Shown here one piece after another: positions 1 through 9,084 of a DNA stretch of 64,000 nt. Below the pieces are notes generated by a model. The model ran no database searches, was not told the DNA's origin, and was given only the letters and a program-made list of their open reading frames with translations. Each line of letters begins with the position of its first letter. Positions within the stretch are counted from its first letter, which is position 1. The DNA comes from Methylotenera sp. (GTDB lineage: Bacteria; Pseudomonadota; Gammaproteobacteria; Burkholderiales; Methylophilaceae): assembly GCA_030655015.1 (NCBI GenBank), contig JAURWJ010000036.1:1-64000 (forward strand), given 5' to 3'. The translations under genes and the position numbers were made by a program.

Positions 1-318
1 AAACCGATTATTTTCAATTTTCACGGCTACCCTTATTTGATTCACCGCCTGACCTATCGCCGCACTAATCATGGCAATCTACATGTACGCGGCTACAAAG
101 AAAAAGGCAGCATCAATACGCCGTTAGAGCTGGCGATACAGAATCAAATAGACCGCTTCAGCTTGGCGATAGACGCGATCAACCGCATTCCTGCTTTACA
201 AATGATAGGCGCTCACGTTCAAGAGCAGTTACGTAACCGGCAGATTGAATGCTGCCGCTACGCCTACGAATACGGGGTTGATTTACCTGAAGAAGATAAC
301 TGGACATGGTCGAGCTAA
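1..318 (+). CDS. Phosphoketolase, C-terminal end (partial, 5' end outside window)
   Basis: The reading frame is open from base 1 and ends with TAA at 316-318, giving the last 105 residues of a protein that starts upstream. The text HGYPYLIHRLTYRR and HVRGYKEKGSINTPLE, with the closing EYGVDLPEEDNWTW, matches the C-terminal domain of xylulose-5-phosphate/fructose-6-phosphate phosphoketolase. The family is thiamine-diphosphate dependent and splits sugar phosphates to acetyl phosphate. The acetate kinase gene starts 13 bases before this stop, the usual pairing for turning acetyl phosphate into ATP and acetate. The catalytic ThDP-binding parts lie outside the window, so substrate preference cannot be judged. 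Confidence 0.9.
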   Translation, partial: KPIIFNFHGYPYLIHRLTYRRTNHGNLHVRGYKEKGSINTPLELAIQNQIDRFSLAIDAINRIPALQMIGAHVQEQLRNRQIECCRYAYEYGVDLPEEDNWTWSS

Positions 319-1418
319 ATGTACTAACCATCAATAGTGGTTCATCCAGCCTCAAAGCGAGTTTATTTTTAGCTGATGGTGAGCGGAGAAACTTCCGCTA
401 CGCGCATATTGGCGACGACCATTGCCAAAATCATGCTAAAGCGTTTGATGCACTACTGCATGATTTAGGCGACGTGCAACCAACAGTTATCGGTCATCGT
501 TTTGTGCATGGCGGAGAAATAATCGATGCTGCGCGCCTGATTGATGCTGATGAGCGTGCGCGGCTAGAGCGTATTACCACCCTTGCGCCGCTACACATGC
601 CAAGCAATTTATTAGGCGTAGATTTGTGCGCCAAGCAATTCAATTGTCCGCAAGTTGCCTGTTTTGATACCGCCTTCCACGCCACATTACCAGAAATAGC
701 CTATCGCCTGCCAATTCCGCAAGCACTTAAATTGCGCCGCTTCGGCTTTCACGGCATCAATTACGCTCATGTTGCACAACTGCTACCAAAATATCTTGGC
801 GCAACTGCACAAGGACGTATTGTGATTGCACACCTTGGCAGCGGTGCCAGTCTGTGCTTACTCGAAAACCTCCGCTCGGTAGATACCAGCATGGGCTACA
901 CCCCCGCTGGCGGCATCCCCATGGCAACCCGCAGTGGCGACATTGACCCCGGGGTCATGCTGGAGCTGGCTAAACGTTATAACGAAACCGAACTATCCAC
1001 GCTGGTTTATCAACAAATGGGTTTATTAGCACTTTCAGACGGCGAAAGTAGCGACATGTCCGCCTTAATAAAAAGTAATAGCAAAGCTGCCAAATTTGCA
1101 GTGGCTTATTTCTCACGCCAGATACGTGCTGAAATCGGCAGCTACGCCGCAAAATCAGGCGGCATTGATGCACTGGTATTTACCGGCGGTATCGGCGAAC
1201 ATTCTGCGCAGGTGCGAACACTGATTTGCGAGCCACTGGATTTTATGGGGTTCAACCTGAATCAAGAAGCCAATCAGGCACACTTAGCCGCGATAAGTAC
1301 GGCTTCATCCAAACCAGTTTTAATCATTGCCGCTGACGAAGAAGCTGAAATCGCAAGGCTTACAACTATGTTGAGCAAAAATACCAAAAATACGAAGTTA
1401 AGCGAACAATTATTATGA
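306..1418 (+). CDS. ackA: Acetate kinase
   Basis: This cytoplasmic enzyme makes ATP and acetate from acetyl phosphate and ADP. Family motifs run in order: NSGSSSLK (residues 10-17), RFGFHGINY (usually RYGFHGTSH), HLGSGAS (usually HLGNGAS), DTSMGYTP...TRSGDIDPG and FTGGIGEHSAQVR. At 370 residues it is somewhat shorter than the usual 400. The Asn-to-Ser change in the HLGNG loop is a visible oddity. The ATG overlaps the phosphoketolase stop by 13 bases and the stop overlaps the next gene as ATGA, so the three genes are likely translationally coupled. Together with phosphoketolase it gives substrate-level phosphorylation when respiration is limited; that role here is inference. Confidence 0.93.
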   Translation: MVELNVLTINSGSSSLKASLFLADGERRNFRYAHIGDDHCQNHAKAFDALLHDLGDVQPTVIGHRFVHGGEIIDAARLIDADERARLERITTLAPLHMPSNLLGVDLCAKQFNCPQVACFDTAFHATLPEIAYRLPIPQALKLRRFGFHGINYAHVAQLLPKYLGATAQGRIVIAHLGSGASLCLLENLRSVDTSMGYTPAGGIPMATRSGDIDPGVMLELAKRYNETELSTLVYQQMGLLALSDGESSDMSALIKSNSKAAKFAVAYFSRQIRAEIGSYAAKSGGIDALVFTGGIGEHSAQVRTLICEPLDFMGFNLNQEANQAHLAAISTASSKPVLIIAADEEAEIARLTTMLSKNTKNTKLSEQLL

Positions 1419-2419
1419 TACTTTGGGTTAAGTTTTCTATTTGCCTTGCCATCATTGGCTATGCAGGTTATTTTCTCTCGCGCTATGGCGACATTATTGC
1501 TGAAAAAACCGGCATGTCTGCCTCATGGGTGGGGCTTATCTTATTGTCTACCGCAACCTCTTTACCAGAACTTATCACAGGCGTCTCAGCCGTGGCGTGG
1601 GCCGATGCCCCCAATATTGCAGTCGGCAATGCACTGGGCAGTACCGTATTCAATCTTGGATTTCTGGTCATACTGGATGCGCTATATCAGCGTGAAACGC
1701 TATATAGCCGTGCCGCGCAAGGGCATATTTTATCCGCCTCATTGGGCGCATTGATGATTGCGTTTGCGGGATTCAGCTTGTTGCTTGATCAAGCCGGTAT
1801 CAGCCCCGCGCTAGGTCATATCGGCCTTTATACCCCATTTTTTGTGCTGATCTATTTTGTGGCGATACGTGCCGTACATCGTTACGAACAGCGCACACTG
1901 GACGCATACACCGAAGCCTCCACAGAACGCTATCCACATACCACCTTACGGCAAGCCGTTACTGGTTTCACATTAGCAGCGGCGGCAGTGGTCGCGGCAG
2001 GCACCTGGTTGCCTTTTGTTGCAAAAGATATTGCCGAATTAATGGGTTGGGGGCAAAGCTTCGTTGGCACATTGCTAGTGGCCGCCGTAACCTCCGCCCC
2101 AGAAATAGTCGTCACAATTTCAGCATTACGCATCGGTGCGCTGGATATGGCCATTGCCAACTTATTGGGCAGCAACTTGTTCAATATCATCTACCTGGCG
2201 GTAGATGACCTGTTTTATACCAAAGGTGCTCTACTCAGCAATGTTGACAGCAGTCACGCGCTGACTGCGTTTACGGCAGTTATGATGAGCGCACTGGCAA
2301 CCGTTGGCTTTATTTTCCGCCCGCAACGGCCTGCGGTGTTAAAGCTCACTTGGATTAGCTTAGGGCTACTGTTGTTCTATATTCTCAACACATGGATTCT
2401 ATTTCAACATGGTCAATAA
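1415..2419 (+). CDS. Sodium/calcium exchanger family protein (CaCA, YrbG-like)
   Basis: This is an inner-membrane cation antiporter of 334 residues. It has the two-fold repeat of the CaCA superfamily: the first alpha repeat contains STATSLPELITGVSA and AVGNALGSTVFNLG, the second AVTSAPEIVVTISA and AIANLLGSNLFNI. Each repeat has the acidic residue (PE) and the GN.LGS.FN signature used for ion binding. About ten hydrophobic segments can be seen. The start codon overlaps the ackA stop (ATGA). Known members exchange Ca2+ for Na+ or H+; the ion used here cannot be told from sequence. It is followed by further monovalent-cation transport genes, suggesting an ion-homeostasis block. Confidence 0.85.
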   Translation: MILWVKFSICLAIIGYAGYFLSRYGDIIAEKTGMSASWVGLILLSTATSLPELITGVSAVAWADAPNIAVGNALGSTVFNLGFLVILDALYQRETLYSRAAQGHILSASLGALMIAFAGFSLLLDQAGISPALGHIGLYTPFFVLIYFVAIRAVHRYEQRTLDAYTEASTERYPHTTLRQAVTGFTLAAAAVVAAGTWLPFVAKDIAELMGWGQSFVGTLLVAAVTSAPEIVVTISALRIGALDMAIANLLGSNLFNIIYLAVDDLFYTKGALLSNVDSSHALTAFTAVMMSALATVGFIFRPQRPAVLKLTWISLGLLLFYILNTWILFQHGQ

Positions 2420-2440
2420 AATAGAGATATATTGCTCCCT

Positions 2441-2773
2441 ATGACACCGTTACTCACTTGGATTTTCTCGATAGTAGCCATCATGCTGTTTCTGCATGGC
2501 ATGGCTTCATTTTCTAAAGAGGTGACGCGCTTGGGCGGAGAACACCTACGCGAAATACTCCGCAAATTAACACGTACCGACGTATATAGCGCGCTTGTGG
2601 GCAACGTCTGCAAGGCACTGGCACCACGAGCCACTGAACATTGTCGCTGGCCACCAAATAGCATTGGTGCATACTTTATTCAACCTAGCTACAGCTATTG
2701 TCGCGCTGACCATCCTTCCGCATGCCTAGCCAGCGTTAAGCCATTGGCTGCATCAAGGGCTCAAAAACGATGA
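2441..2773 (+). pseudogene. Decayed Na/Pi-cotransporter family gene
   Basis: The frame starting with ATG at 2441 reads as the first helix and conserved start of a Na/Pi cotransporter (FLHGMASFSKEVTRLGG, then LREILRKLTRTDVYSALVG). It then loses similarity at about residue 60. From about base 2633 the family text resumes in another frame as IALVHTLFNLATAIVALTIL, which normally lies far downstream in this family, and stops at a TAG near 2729. The middle of the first transport domain and the whole C-terminal half are missing. I read this as an internal deletion plus a frameshift. The nominal open frame ends at 2773 and overlaps the start of the next gene by ATGA, so translation through it may still help couple that gene. 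Confidence 0.7.
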
Positions 2774-4416
2774 GTCCGCCGTTTAACGAACTTGCCCTGC
2801 TACTGGCCGCTACCGCTGCTATCGGCATTGTAGCGGTGCGTTTTCGTCAGCCACTGATCCTGGTTTATATCATCGTCGGCATTGTGGCTGGGCCGATGGT
2901 GCTGGGCTGGATTACGATGCGGGATCCGCTTGAATTGCTCGCACAAATTGGTGTGGCAGTGCTGCTATTTACGGTGGGACTCAAGCTTGACCTGCACTTG
3001 GTACGCCGACTCGGACCAGTGGCGCTGGCCACCGGGCTAGGGCAACTGCTGTTTACAATTTTGTTTGGCTATCTGCTGGGCATGGCCTTGGGCATGAATC
3101 ATCTCAAAGCGCTTTATGTAGCGATTGCGCTAACATTCTCAAGCACTATCATCATTATCAAGCTATTGTCAGACAAGCGAGAACTGGATTCACTGCATGG
3201 ACGCATTGCAGTTGGCTTCCTTATTGTTCAGGACATTGCAGTGGTCATTGCCATGATGGTGATGAGTACGCTGAATATGGCCGGTGCCGGGAGTGTGTTT
3301 GAAACACTGGGGCTGATTACCTTAAAGCTGGTCACTGCTAGCTTACTACTGGCCATCATCATGCGTTATGTGTTGCCTCGGTTAATCGATTTAGTCGCGC
3401 GCTCACAAGAGCTCATGTTGTTATTTGCCATCGCTTGGGGTATCGCACTGGCAACCTTGGGTGAATCACTGGGCTTCAGCAAGGAGGTCGGCGCCTTTCT
3501 GGCAGGATTCTCACTCGCCTCCTCGCCCTATCGGGATGCCATGAGTAGCCGCCTCAATCCAGTGCGAGACTTCCTGTTGCTATTCTTTTTCCTCGACTTA
3601 GGTGCTAGGCTCGAATTTCATACCATTGATGGACAAATCGGTGATGCGATACTGCTGTCTGCCTTTGTGCTGATAGGCAATCCGCTGATTGTAATGGCGA
3701 TTATGGGCTACATGGGCTACCGCAAACGTACCGGTTTTATGGCAGGGCTCACCGTGGCGCAAATTTCAGAGTTCTCAATTGTTTTTGTGGCCATGGGCGT
3801 CACCCTAGGACACATCGGCGACGATGCGCTGGGACTAGTCACCTTGATCGGTTTAATCACCATCAGCATTTGCACCTACATGGTGCTCAATGCACAACCG
3901 CTCTTTGAGCTTGTTAAACCATGGCTACTGAGGTTTGAGCGCAAGATTCCGTTTAGGGAACAAGTCTCATCGGATATGGATAAAATGGACCCGGAGCTAA
4001 TCATCATTGGCCTAGGACGCTATGGCGGACACCTGGCGCTACGATTACTCAAAGAGAGTCGGCAGGTATTGGGCGTGGACTTTGATCCAGAACGCGTGCG
4101 CGAATTGCGCCACTATGGTCTGCGTGTAGCATTTGGTGATGTCGAAAGTACAGAACTGGCGGACGTGCTACCCTTGGCTAAGGCACGCTGGGTGGTTAGC
4201 ACGCTACCTGACGTTGGTATCAACCTGGCGCTGATAGCCAGTCTTCGTCAACATGGCTACTCTGGGTTAATAGCAGCAGTGGCGCACACAAAGGAGGATG
4301 CACTCACGCTGACCCAAGCTGGCGCATCAACCGTATTTTTACCTTATGCTGATGCCACTGAATTTGCAGCAGAAACCTTGTATCAAAGCTTAAAAGGAAA
4401 GGACTCCACGACATGA
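2770..4416 (+). CDS. Kef/CPA2-type monovalent cation:proton antiporter with TrkA-N domain
   Basis: A membrane antiporter of 548 residues. Roughly the first 385 residues form a Na+/H+-exchanger domain with about twelve hydrophobic segments; FSSTIIIIKLLSD and GFSKEVGAFLAGFSLASSP are typical of the KefB/YbaL group. The C-terminal part has a Rossmann-fold TrkA-N (RCK) domain starting at ELIIIGLGRYGGHLA, with the GxGxxG nucleotide loop and an acidic residue (VDFDPERV) at the end of strand two. The TrkA-C domain of some homologues is absent. It probably exchanges K+ or Na+ for H+ under nucleotide or redox control. Its ATG overlaps the stop of the decayed transporter and its stop overlaps the next gene, so the run is one operon. 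Confidence 0.87.
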   Translation: MSPPFNELALLLAATAAIGIVAVRFRQPLILVYIIVGIVAGPMVLGWITMRDPLELLAQIGVAVLLFTVGLKLDLHLVRRLGPVALATGLGQLLFTILFGYLLGMALGMNHLKALYVAIALTFSSTIIIIKLLSDKRELDSLHGRIAVGFLIVQDIAVVIAMMVMSTLNMAGAGSVFETLGLITLKLVTASLLLAIIMRYVLPRLIDLVARSQELMLLFAIAWGIALATLGESLGFSKEVGAFLAGFSLASSPYRDAMSSRLNPVRDFLLLFFFLDLGARLEFHTIDGQIGDAILLSAFVLIGNPLIVMAIMGYMGYRKRTGFMAGLTVAQISEFSIVFVAMGVTLGHIGDDALGLVTLIGLITISICTYMVLNAQPLFELVKPWLLRFERKIPFREQVSSDMDKMDPELIIIGLGRYGGHLALRLLKESRQVLGVDFDPERVRELRHYGLRVAFGDVESTELADVLPLAKARWVVSTLPDVGINLALIASLRQHGYSGLIAAVAHTKEDALTLTQAGASTVFLPYADATEFAAETLYQSLKGKDSTT

Positions 4417-5303
4417 AACATATTTTTGTAGCCACCGATTTTAGTAAAACTTCCGCTTTTGCCGAACGACGGGCAGCAATACTGGCTGTGGAACATGGCG
4501 CGGAACTGACGCTACTGCACGTTGTAAGTGGCTTGGCGCTGGAGCGTTTACGGCATCTACTGTTGCAAGGTAGCGCCCCTACTGATTCAGACTTACTTGC
4601 CAGTTTCGAAGCTGAGTTGCATCAAGGCGCCGAAAATCTCATCAAAGAATATGGGATTGTCGTACATACACGCCTGATGGTTGGCAATCCGCATGACGAC
4701 ATTGCACGTGTAGCCAATACGGCCAAAGCTGACTTAATAGTGGTGGGCGCTACGGGAACACATGCGGTACGTAAGTTTTTTCTGGGCGCAACAGCCGTGG
4801 CTGTTATCAGTGAAGCGCAGCAACCCACCTTGGTAGTGCGGCATGCAACGCATGTCAGGCATGCAGCCTATCAGCGAGTGATAGCAGCCGTTGACCTTTC
4901 ACCTTTTTCTAGTGCAGTGGTAGATCTTGCTTGCAGTATTGCCCCAGAAGCGGAACTCACACTGGCGCATGCGTTTACAGTAGAGTTCGAGAGTAAACTG
5001 CGATTTATTGGCACTAGCGAACAAGATATTCATAGTTACCGGCAGGAAGCCCGTCACCGTGCGCAGATTTATATGCAAACCCTGACACATCATCTACCAG
5101 AAAAAACCATGGTCACCAGCCGCTTAGAGCATGGTCTGCCCGAAGATATACTGCCAATACTGGTCCAAGAAATTAGCGCAGATTTACTGGTAGTCGGCAA
5201 ACATGACGCATCAGAGGTAGAACAATTGCTCCTCGGTAGCGTTACACGGCACGTACTATTTGAAGCTGGCTGCGACGTGCTAGTGATACCGGAGCCAAGG
5301 TAG
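4413..5303 (+). CDS. Universal stress protein, tandem UspA domains
   Basis: A cytoplasmic protein of 296 residues made of two UspA domains. Domain one starts at KHIFVATDFSKTS and ends with the ATP-type loop GATGTHAVRKFFLGATA and PTLVVRH. Domain two starts near YQRVIAAVDLSPFS and ends with GKHDASEVEQLLLGSVTRH and CDVLVIPE. Both domains keep the G-x2-G/x-G(S/T) pattern associated with ATP binding. The start overlaps the antiporter stop by four bases. Tandem Usp proteins are often co-expressed with transporters under energy or oxygen limitation; that link here is inference. A second paralogue lies at 11269-12156. Confidence 0.92.
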   Translation: MKHIFVATDFSKTSAFAERRAAILAVEHGAELTLLHVVSGLALERLRHLLLQGSAPTDSDLLASFEAELHQGAENLIKEYGIVVHTRLMVGNPHDDIARVANTAKADLIVVGATGTHAVRKFFLGATAVAVISEAQQPTLVVRHATHVRHAAYQRVIAAVDLSPFSSAVVDLACSIAPEAELTLAHAFTVEFESKLRFIGTSEQDIHSYRQEARHRAQIYMQTLTHHLPEKTMVTSRLEHGLPEDILPILVQEISADLLVVGKHDASEVEQLLLGSVTRHVLFEAGCDVLVIPEPR

Positions 5304-5434
5304 GGTTCCAAAAGTTGATCGAATATGCAATAAATGCAAGCATCGTTTTACCATGCAATACAATCGACTAAACAGCACGGGTACTTGGCTCTAAGCTTAA
5401 AGTAAGGCTCACTCAACGCATAGGTTTATTCAAC

Positions 5435-8107
5435 ATGGATAATCATACCGATACTAAAGTTCATCATTGGCACACGCTATCAGCTGACGAAGCTGCAAAA
5501 AATCTTGAAGCCAATCACAAAACAGGATTAACTGCCGCACAAGTCATTGAACGTACAGCGCTCCACGGACCAAATGCGTTGCGTGAAAAGCGCAGGCGTT
5601 CACCTTGGCGCATGCTGCTAGACCAATTCACCGAGTTCATGATTATGGTGCTTATTGTGGCGGCCATTATTTCTGGCTTTGTGGGTGATGTCGGCGACAC
5701 TATTTTTATCATCGTTATCGTGATTCTTAACGCGGCGGTTGGTTTTGTCCAGGAGTTCCGAGCGGAGCGTGCAATGGCTGCGTTAAAGCGCATGTCTGAA
5801 GCCAGCGCACGCGTGCTTCGTGATGGCCAAGTGGAAACCATTAACGCCTCAGAACTGGTACCAGGTGACATTGTACTGTTAGAAGCTGGTAACGTGGTGC
5901 CAGCAGATTTCAGGCTGGTTGAAGCAGCGCAACTTAGAATAGATGAATCAGCATTGACAGGTGAATCTGTTGCAGTCGAAAAACAAGTACATCCACTATC
6001 TGTAGTTGATGCGCCTTTAGGCGATAAAACCTGCTTAGCTTACAAAGGCACTATTGTCACCTATGGACGTGGGCGCGGTCTGGTCATCGCCACCGGCATG
6101 CAAAGCGAACTGGGTAAAATCGCCACCTTACTCAGCGAGGGTGACGACAGCAAAACACCGTTACAAAAACGCTTGGCTGGTTTTGGTAAGTGGATATCAC
6201 TCGCAGCACTGACTATTTGCGTACTGGTGTTTGTGATTGGCATCACGCGTGGCGAGCCGCTACTACTCATGTTTATGACTTCAGTGAGTTTGGCTGTGGC
6301 CGCTATCCCATCGGCATTGCCAGCGGTGGTGACGATTTCACTTGCTTTGGGCGCGCATAAAATGGTCAAACAACATGCTTTGATACAAAGCTTGCCTGCT
6401 GTTGAAACATTAGGTTCAGTGACTTTTATATGCTCCGATAAAACAGGCACGCTCACGCAGAATAAAATGCACGTGACCTCTTTGTATGCGAATACTGAAC
6501 TTTGTACATCATGGCAAGACGAGAAAACCTCAATTGAAAGCAAAAGTGAACCTTGGCTCAGCTTATTTCACGCATTAGCATTAAGCAACGATGCACATCT
6601 GGATAGTCATAAAAAAACACAAGGCGAACCTACTGAAGCGGCATTTTTACGGGCGGCACAAGAAGCTGGCTTTGTTAAGGCTACTCTTGAAAAAGAGACG
6701 CCTAGGTTGAAAGAACTAGCGTTTGATTCTGAACGTAAGCGCATGACGACGTTCCATCGCAAAGAGAATGATGTTATTGCCTACACCAAAGGCTCTCCTG
6801 AAGCATTAGTATCACAATGCACGCGCATGCTCACATCTAGTGGCGAACAAGCCATAGACCAAGCCGCATTATTACAACAAGCTGAGACCATGGCAGCCAA
6901 TGGCTTGCGCGTATTGGCATTTGCTTATCGTCACTGGGATACCTTGCCAGATAGTGAACAGCCAGAAAAACTGGAACGCGAACTTGTTTTCCTCGGCTTC
7001 GCAGGCCTCATCGACCCACCGCGCAGTGAGGCAAAAGAAGCGGTTTCATTATGCAAATCAGCCGGCATTACGCCCGTGATGATTACGGGTGACCACCCCG
7101 CCACCGCACGCGCTATTGCCTGCCAACTTGGCATATTGGCAGACAGTAACGGCAGAGTAATGACTGGTACTGAACTGGCTAATCTGGACGAGAAAACATT
7201 CGAAGCGGAAGTTGAGCTAGTGCGGGTTTACGCACGGGTTGATCCCGCGCAAAAAATTAAAATCGTGCGTGCACTACAAGACAAAGGTGAAATCGTCGCC
7301 ATGACTGGCGATGGTGTCAACGATGCCCCAGCACTCAAAGCGGCAGATATTGGCATTGCCATGGGTAAAGGCGGCACAGATGTAGCACGCGAAGCGTCGC
7401 GTATGGTGTTGCTCGATGACAACTTTGCCACTATTGTAAACGCAGTACGCTATGGTCGTCGGCTTTATGACAACATTCGTAAATTCGTCCGCTATGCAGT
7501 CACCACTAACTCCGCAGAAGTATTGACTATTTTCTTAGCGCCTTTTTTAGGGCTACCAATACCCCTGCTACCCACCCATATATTGTGGATTAACTTGGTG
7601 ACCGATGGCTTGCCCGCATTAGCACTTACAGCAGAACCCGCTGAACGCGGCGTGATGCGCCGCCCACCACGTCCACCACAAGAGAGTTTATTCTCGCATG
7701 GCATGTGGCAGCACATGATATGGGTCGGGCTACTCATGGCTGGGCTTACTTTATTCGCACAGGCTTGGGCTTATCACACAGGATCTTCACACTGGCAAAC
7801 CATGGCATTTACCGTGTTAACACTTTCTCAATTAGCACACGTGATGGCGATTCGCTCAGAAAAAGAGTCGCTGTTTAGCATAGGTGTTTTCTCAAATAAA
7901 CCATTAGCGCTAGCAGTCGTTATTACTTTCATGCTGCAAATGGCTACCATCTACGTGCCTGCATTTAACACTATATTTAAAACAGAGCCGCTGAGCATGA
8001 GCGAACTGGCTATTTGTATTGTCTTATCAAGTGTTGTGTTTATTGCGGTAGAAATCGAAAAAATGTTGACTCGACAAGGGTGGTTATATCGTATTCGAAG
8101 CAGTTAA
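5435..8107 (+). CDS. P-type cation-transporting ATPase (P2/PMA-like)
   Basis: An inner-membrane ion pump of 890 residues. The order is N-terminal cation-ATPase domain ([17 protein letters not shown]), actuator domain with the TGES loop, phosphorylation site CSDKTGTLT with Asp at residue 335, nucleotide-binding domain, [13 protein letters not shown] hinge, and a C-terminal domain with M5-M10. M5 has [12 protein letters not shown] and M6 has [11 protein letters not shown], as in Ca2+ pumps. M4, however, reads IPSALPAV (Ser 293) where Ca2+ pumps have PEGLP, so a key calcium ligand is missing. The ion could be Ca2+, Mg2+, Na+ or another; I cannot decide. It follows the Usp gene after 131 bases and probably has its own promoter. 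Confidence 0.9.
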   Translation: MDNHTDTKVHHWHTLSADEAAKNLEANHKTGLTAAQVIERTALHGPNALREKRRRSPWRMLLDQFTEFMIMVLIVAAIISGFVGDVGDTIFIIVIVILNAAVGFVQEFRAERAMAALKRMSEASARVLRDGQVETINASELVPGDIVLLEAGNVVPADFRLVEAAQLRIDESALTGESVAVEKQVHPLSVVDAPLGDKTCLAYKGTIVTYGRGRGLVIATGMQSELGKIATLLSEGDDSKTPLQKRLAGFGKWISLAALTICVLVFVIGITRGEPLLLMFMTSVSLAVAAIPSALPAVVTISLALGAHKMVKQHALIQSLPAVETLGSVTFICSDKTGTLTQNKMHVTSLYANTELCTSWQDEKTSIESKSEPWLSLFHALALSNDAHLDSHKKTQGEPTEAAFLRAAQEAGFVKATLEKETPRLKELAFDSERKRMTTFHRKENDVIAYTKGSPEALVSQCTRMLTSSGEQAIDQAALLQQAETMAANGLRVLAFAYRHWDTLPDSEQPEKLERELVFLGFAGLIDPPRSEAKEAVSLCKSAGITPVMITGDHPATARAIACQLGILADSNGRVMTGTELANLDEKTFEAEVELVRVYARVDPAQKIKIVRALQDKGEIVAMTGDGVNDAPALKAADIGIAMGKGGTDVAREASRMVLLDDNFATIVNAVRYGRRLYDNIRKFVRYAVTTNSAEVLTIFLAPFLGLPIPLLPTHILWINLVTDGLPALALTAEPAERGVMRRPPRPPQESLFSHGMWQHMIWVGLLMAGLTLFAQAWAYHTGSSHWQTMAFTVLTLSQLAHVMAIRSEKESLFSIGVFSNKPLALAVVITFMLQMATIYVPAFNTIFKTEPLSMSELAICIVLSSVVFIAVEIEKMLTRQGWLYRIRSS

Positions 8108-8326
8108 CTTTCAGCATTCCCCCCTACTCGTCCTGCCAAGAAGCACCTGATACGGCATATAAGGAAATTTTGTTACGTGTTTACGCGTATATTTTAACCT
8201 TGTGATTGTTCGTAAAATAGTGAGCGTTGGTGTGTTATTTAGATTGAATGATAGTCATTGATTCGATTAACAGCGTCTGGTTTCGCCAATGTATATCTAA
8301 CATCGACATCACTCAAGGGATTTTCT

Positions 8327-8851
8327 ATGGAAAACAGCGGTAAAGATAAAGATAAAGATAAAGATAATGATAGATTGGCTGAGCAGTACGACATATTTGC
8401 CAATAAATTCAAAGAACTTTACTTGTCAGAAAAAGATCGAGGCATTGAGGCGATGTCAGTAGCGCTAGAAAAAGCGCGCGAACAATTAACAACCCTCGGT
8501 GAGTTCAGCGCAGAGCATGGGGAGGTTTTGAAAGCGTACCTTGATCGAGATTTAGAGCAAACTATCTCCGATGCCAAGTGGCTAGGCGAGGAAGCTAAAG
8601 AAAAGTTAAACCCGGCTCGTTTGGGGGCTGGTGCTTTATCCTCACTTGCCTCAGTGTTAGAACTCACCAGCAATACCGTACATTCACTATTGAATGAAAC
8701 CGTGCAAACGCTTACCTACAAAACAGGTGAAATTACATCAGCTGGTAGCTTGACATGTCAACCATGCGGGCAAAAAGTACATCTCAAAAAAACAGGACAC
8801 GTTCCACCTTGCCCAAAATGCGATGGCACCCTATTTTACAAAGGTTACTAA
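8327..8851 (+). CDS. Zinc-ribbon protein, YbeL family (DUF1451)
   Basis: A small soluble protein of 174 residues. The central part (QYDIFANKFKELYLSEKDRG, then LEKAREQLTTLGEFSAEHGE) is helical and matches the YbeL family. The C-terminus is a zinc ribbon with two CxxC knuckles, CQPCGQ and CPKCDG. I take ATG 8327 as the start because AAGGGA lies six bases before it; an open frame extends upstream to 8258 but has no ribosome site. Right after the start, the hexamer GATAAA repeats about four times and encodes alternating Lys-Asp. The function is not known in any family member I can recall. It lies alone between the cation ATPase and nfeD. Confidence 0.82.
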   Translation: MENSGKDKDKDKDNDRLAEQYDIFANKFKELYLSEKDRGIEAMSVALEKAREQLTTLGEFSAEHGEVLKAYLDRDLEQTISDAKWLGEEAKEKLNPARLGAGALSSLASVLELTSNTVHSLLNETVQTLTYKTGEITSAGSLTCQPCGQKVHLKKTGHVPPCPKCDGTLFYKGY

Positions 8852-8903
8852 TATCAATGTGTAGGATTGACCACCCAAGCACTTATTGATATAGCAAGCA
8901 CTA

Positions 8904-8917
8904 TTGATGTTGATAAA
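8904..8917 (+). promoter_or_regulatory. Possible FNR-like site upstream of nfeD
   Basis: TTGATGTTGATAAA matches the FNR consensus TTGATNNNNATCAA at nine of the ten fixed positions. It lies about 170 bases before the nfeD start in the 233-base gap 8852-9084, which otherwise shows nothing I can name. No clear -10 element is placed correctly, so this is only a candidate. Its interest is that an Fnr gene is nearby. Confidence 0.3.
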
Positions 8918-9084
8918 ATGACTTAAAGCAATCACCACCTAAAAATGGCTTGGTGAGTGCATCTCTAGAAAAATACTGGCAGGCTCTCCACCTAAAATAT
9001 TGGTGAACATGCCGACTTTCAACCGTTATCGATAAATATGAGAAATGCAACATTAACCAAAGTGCCACGTTAAAAGAGGATTAC

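Noticed and set aside
6061-6543. 160-codon minus-strand frame
   Set aside because: Antisense to the cation ATPase and lacking any recognisable domain.
8014-8205. 63-codon plus-strand frame across the end of the ATPase gene
   Set aside because: Out of frame with the ATPase and without ribosome site or family match.
8248-8263. TTGATTCGATTAA as an FNR box
   Set aside because: The half-sites are one base too close and the second half is imperfect.
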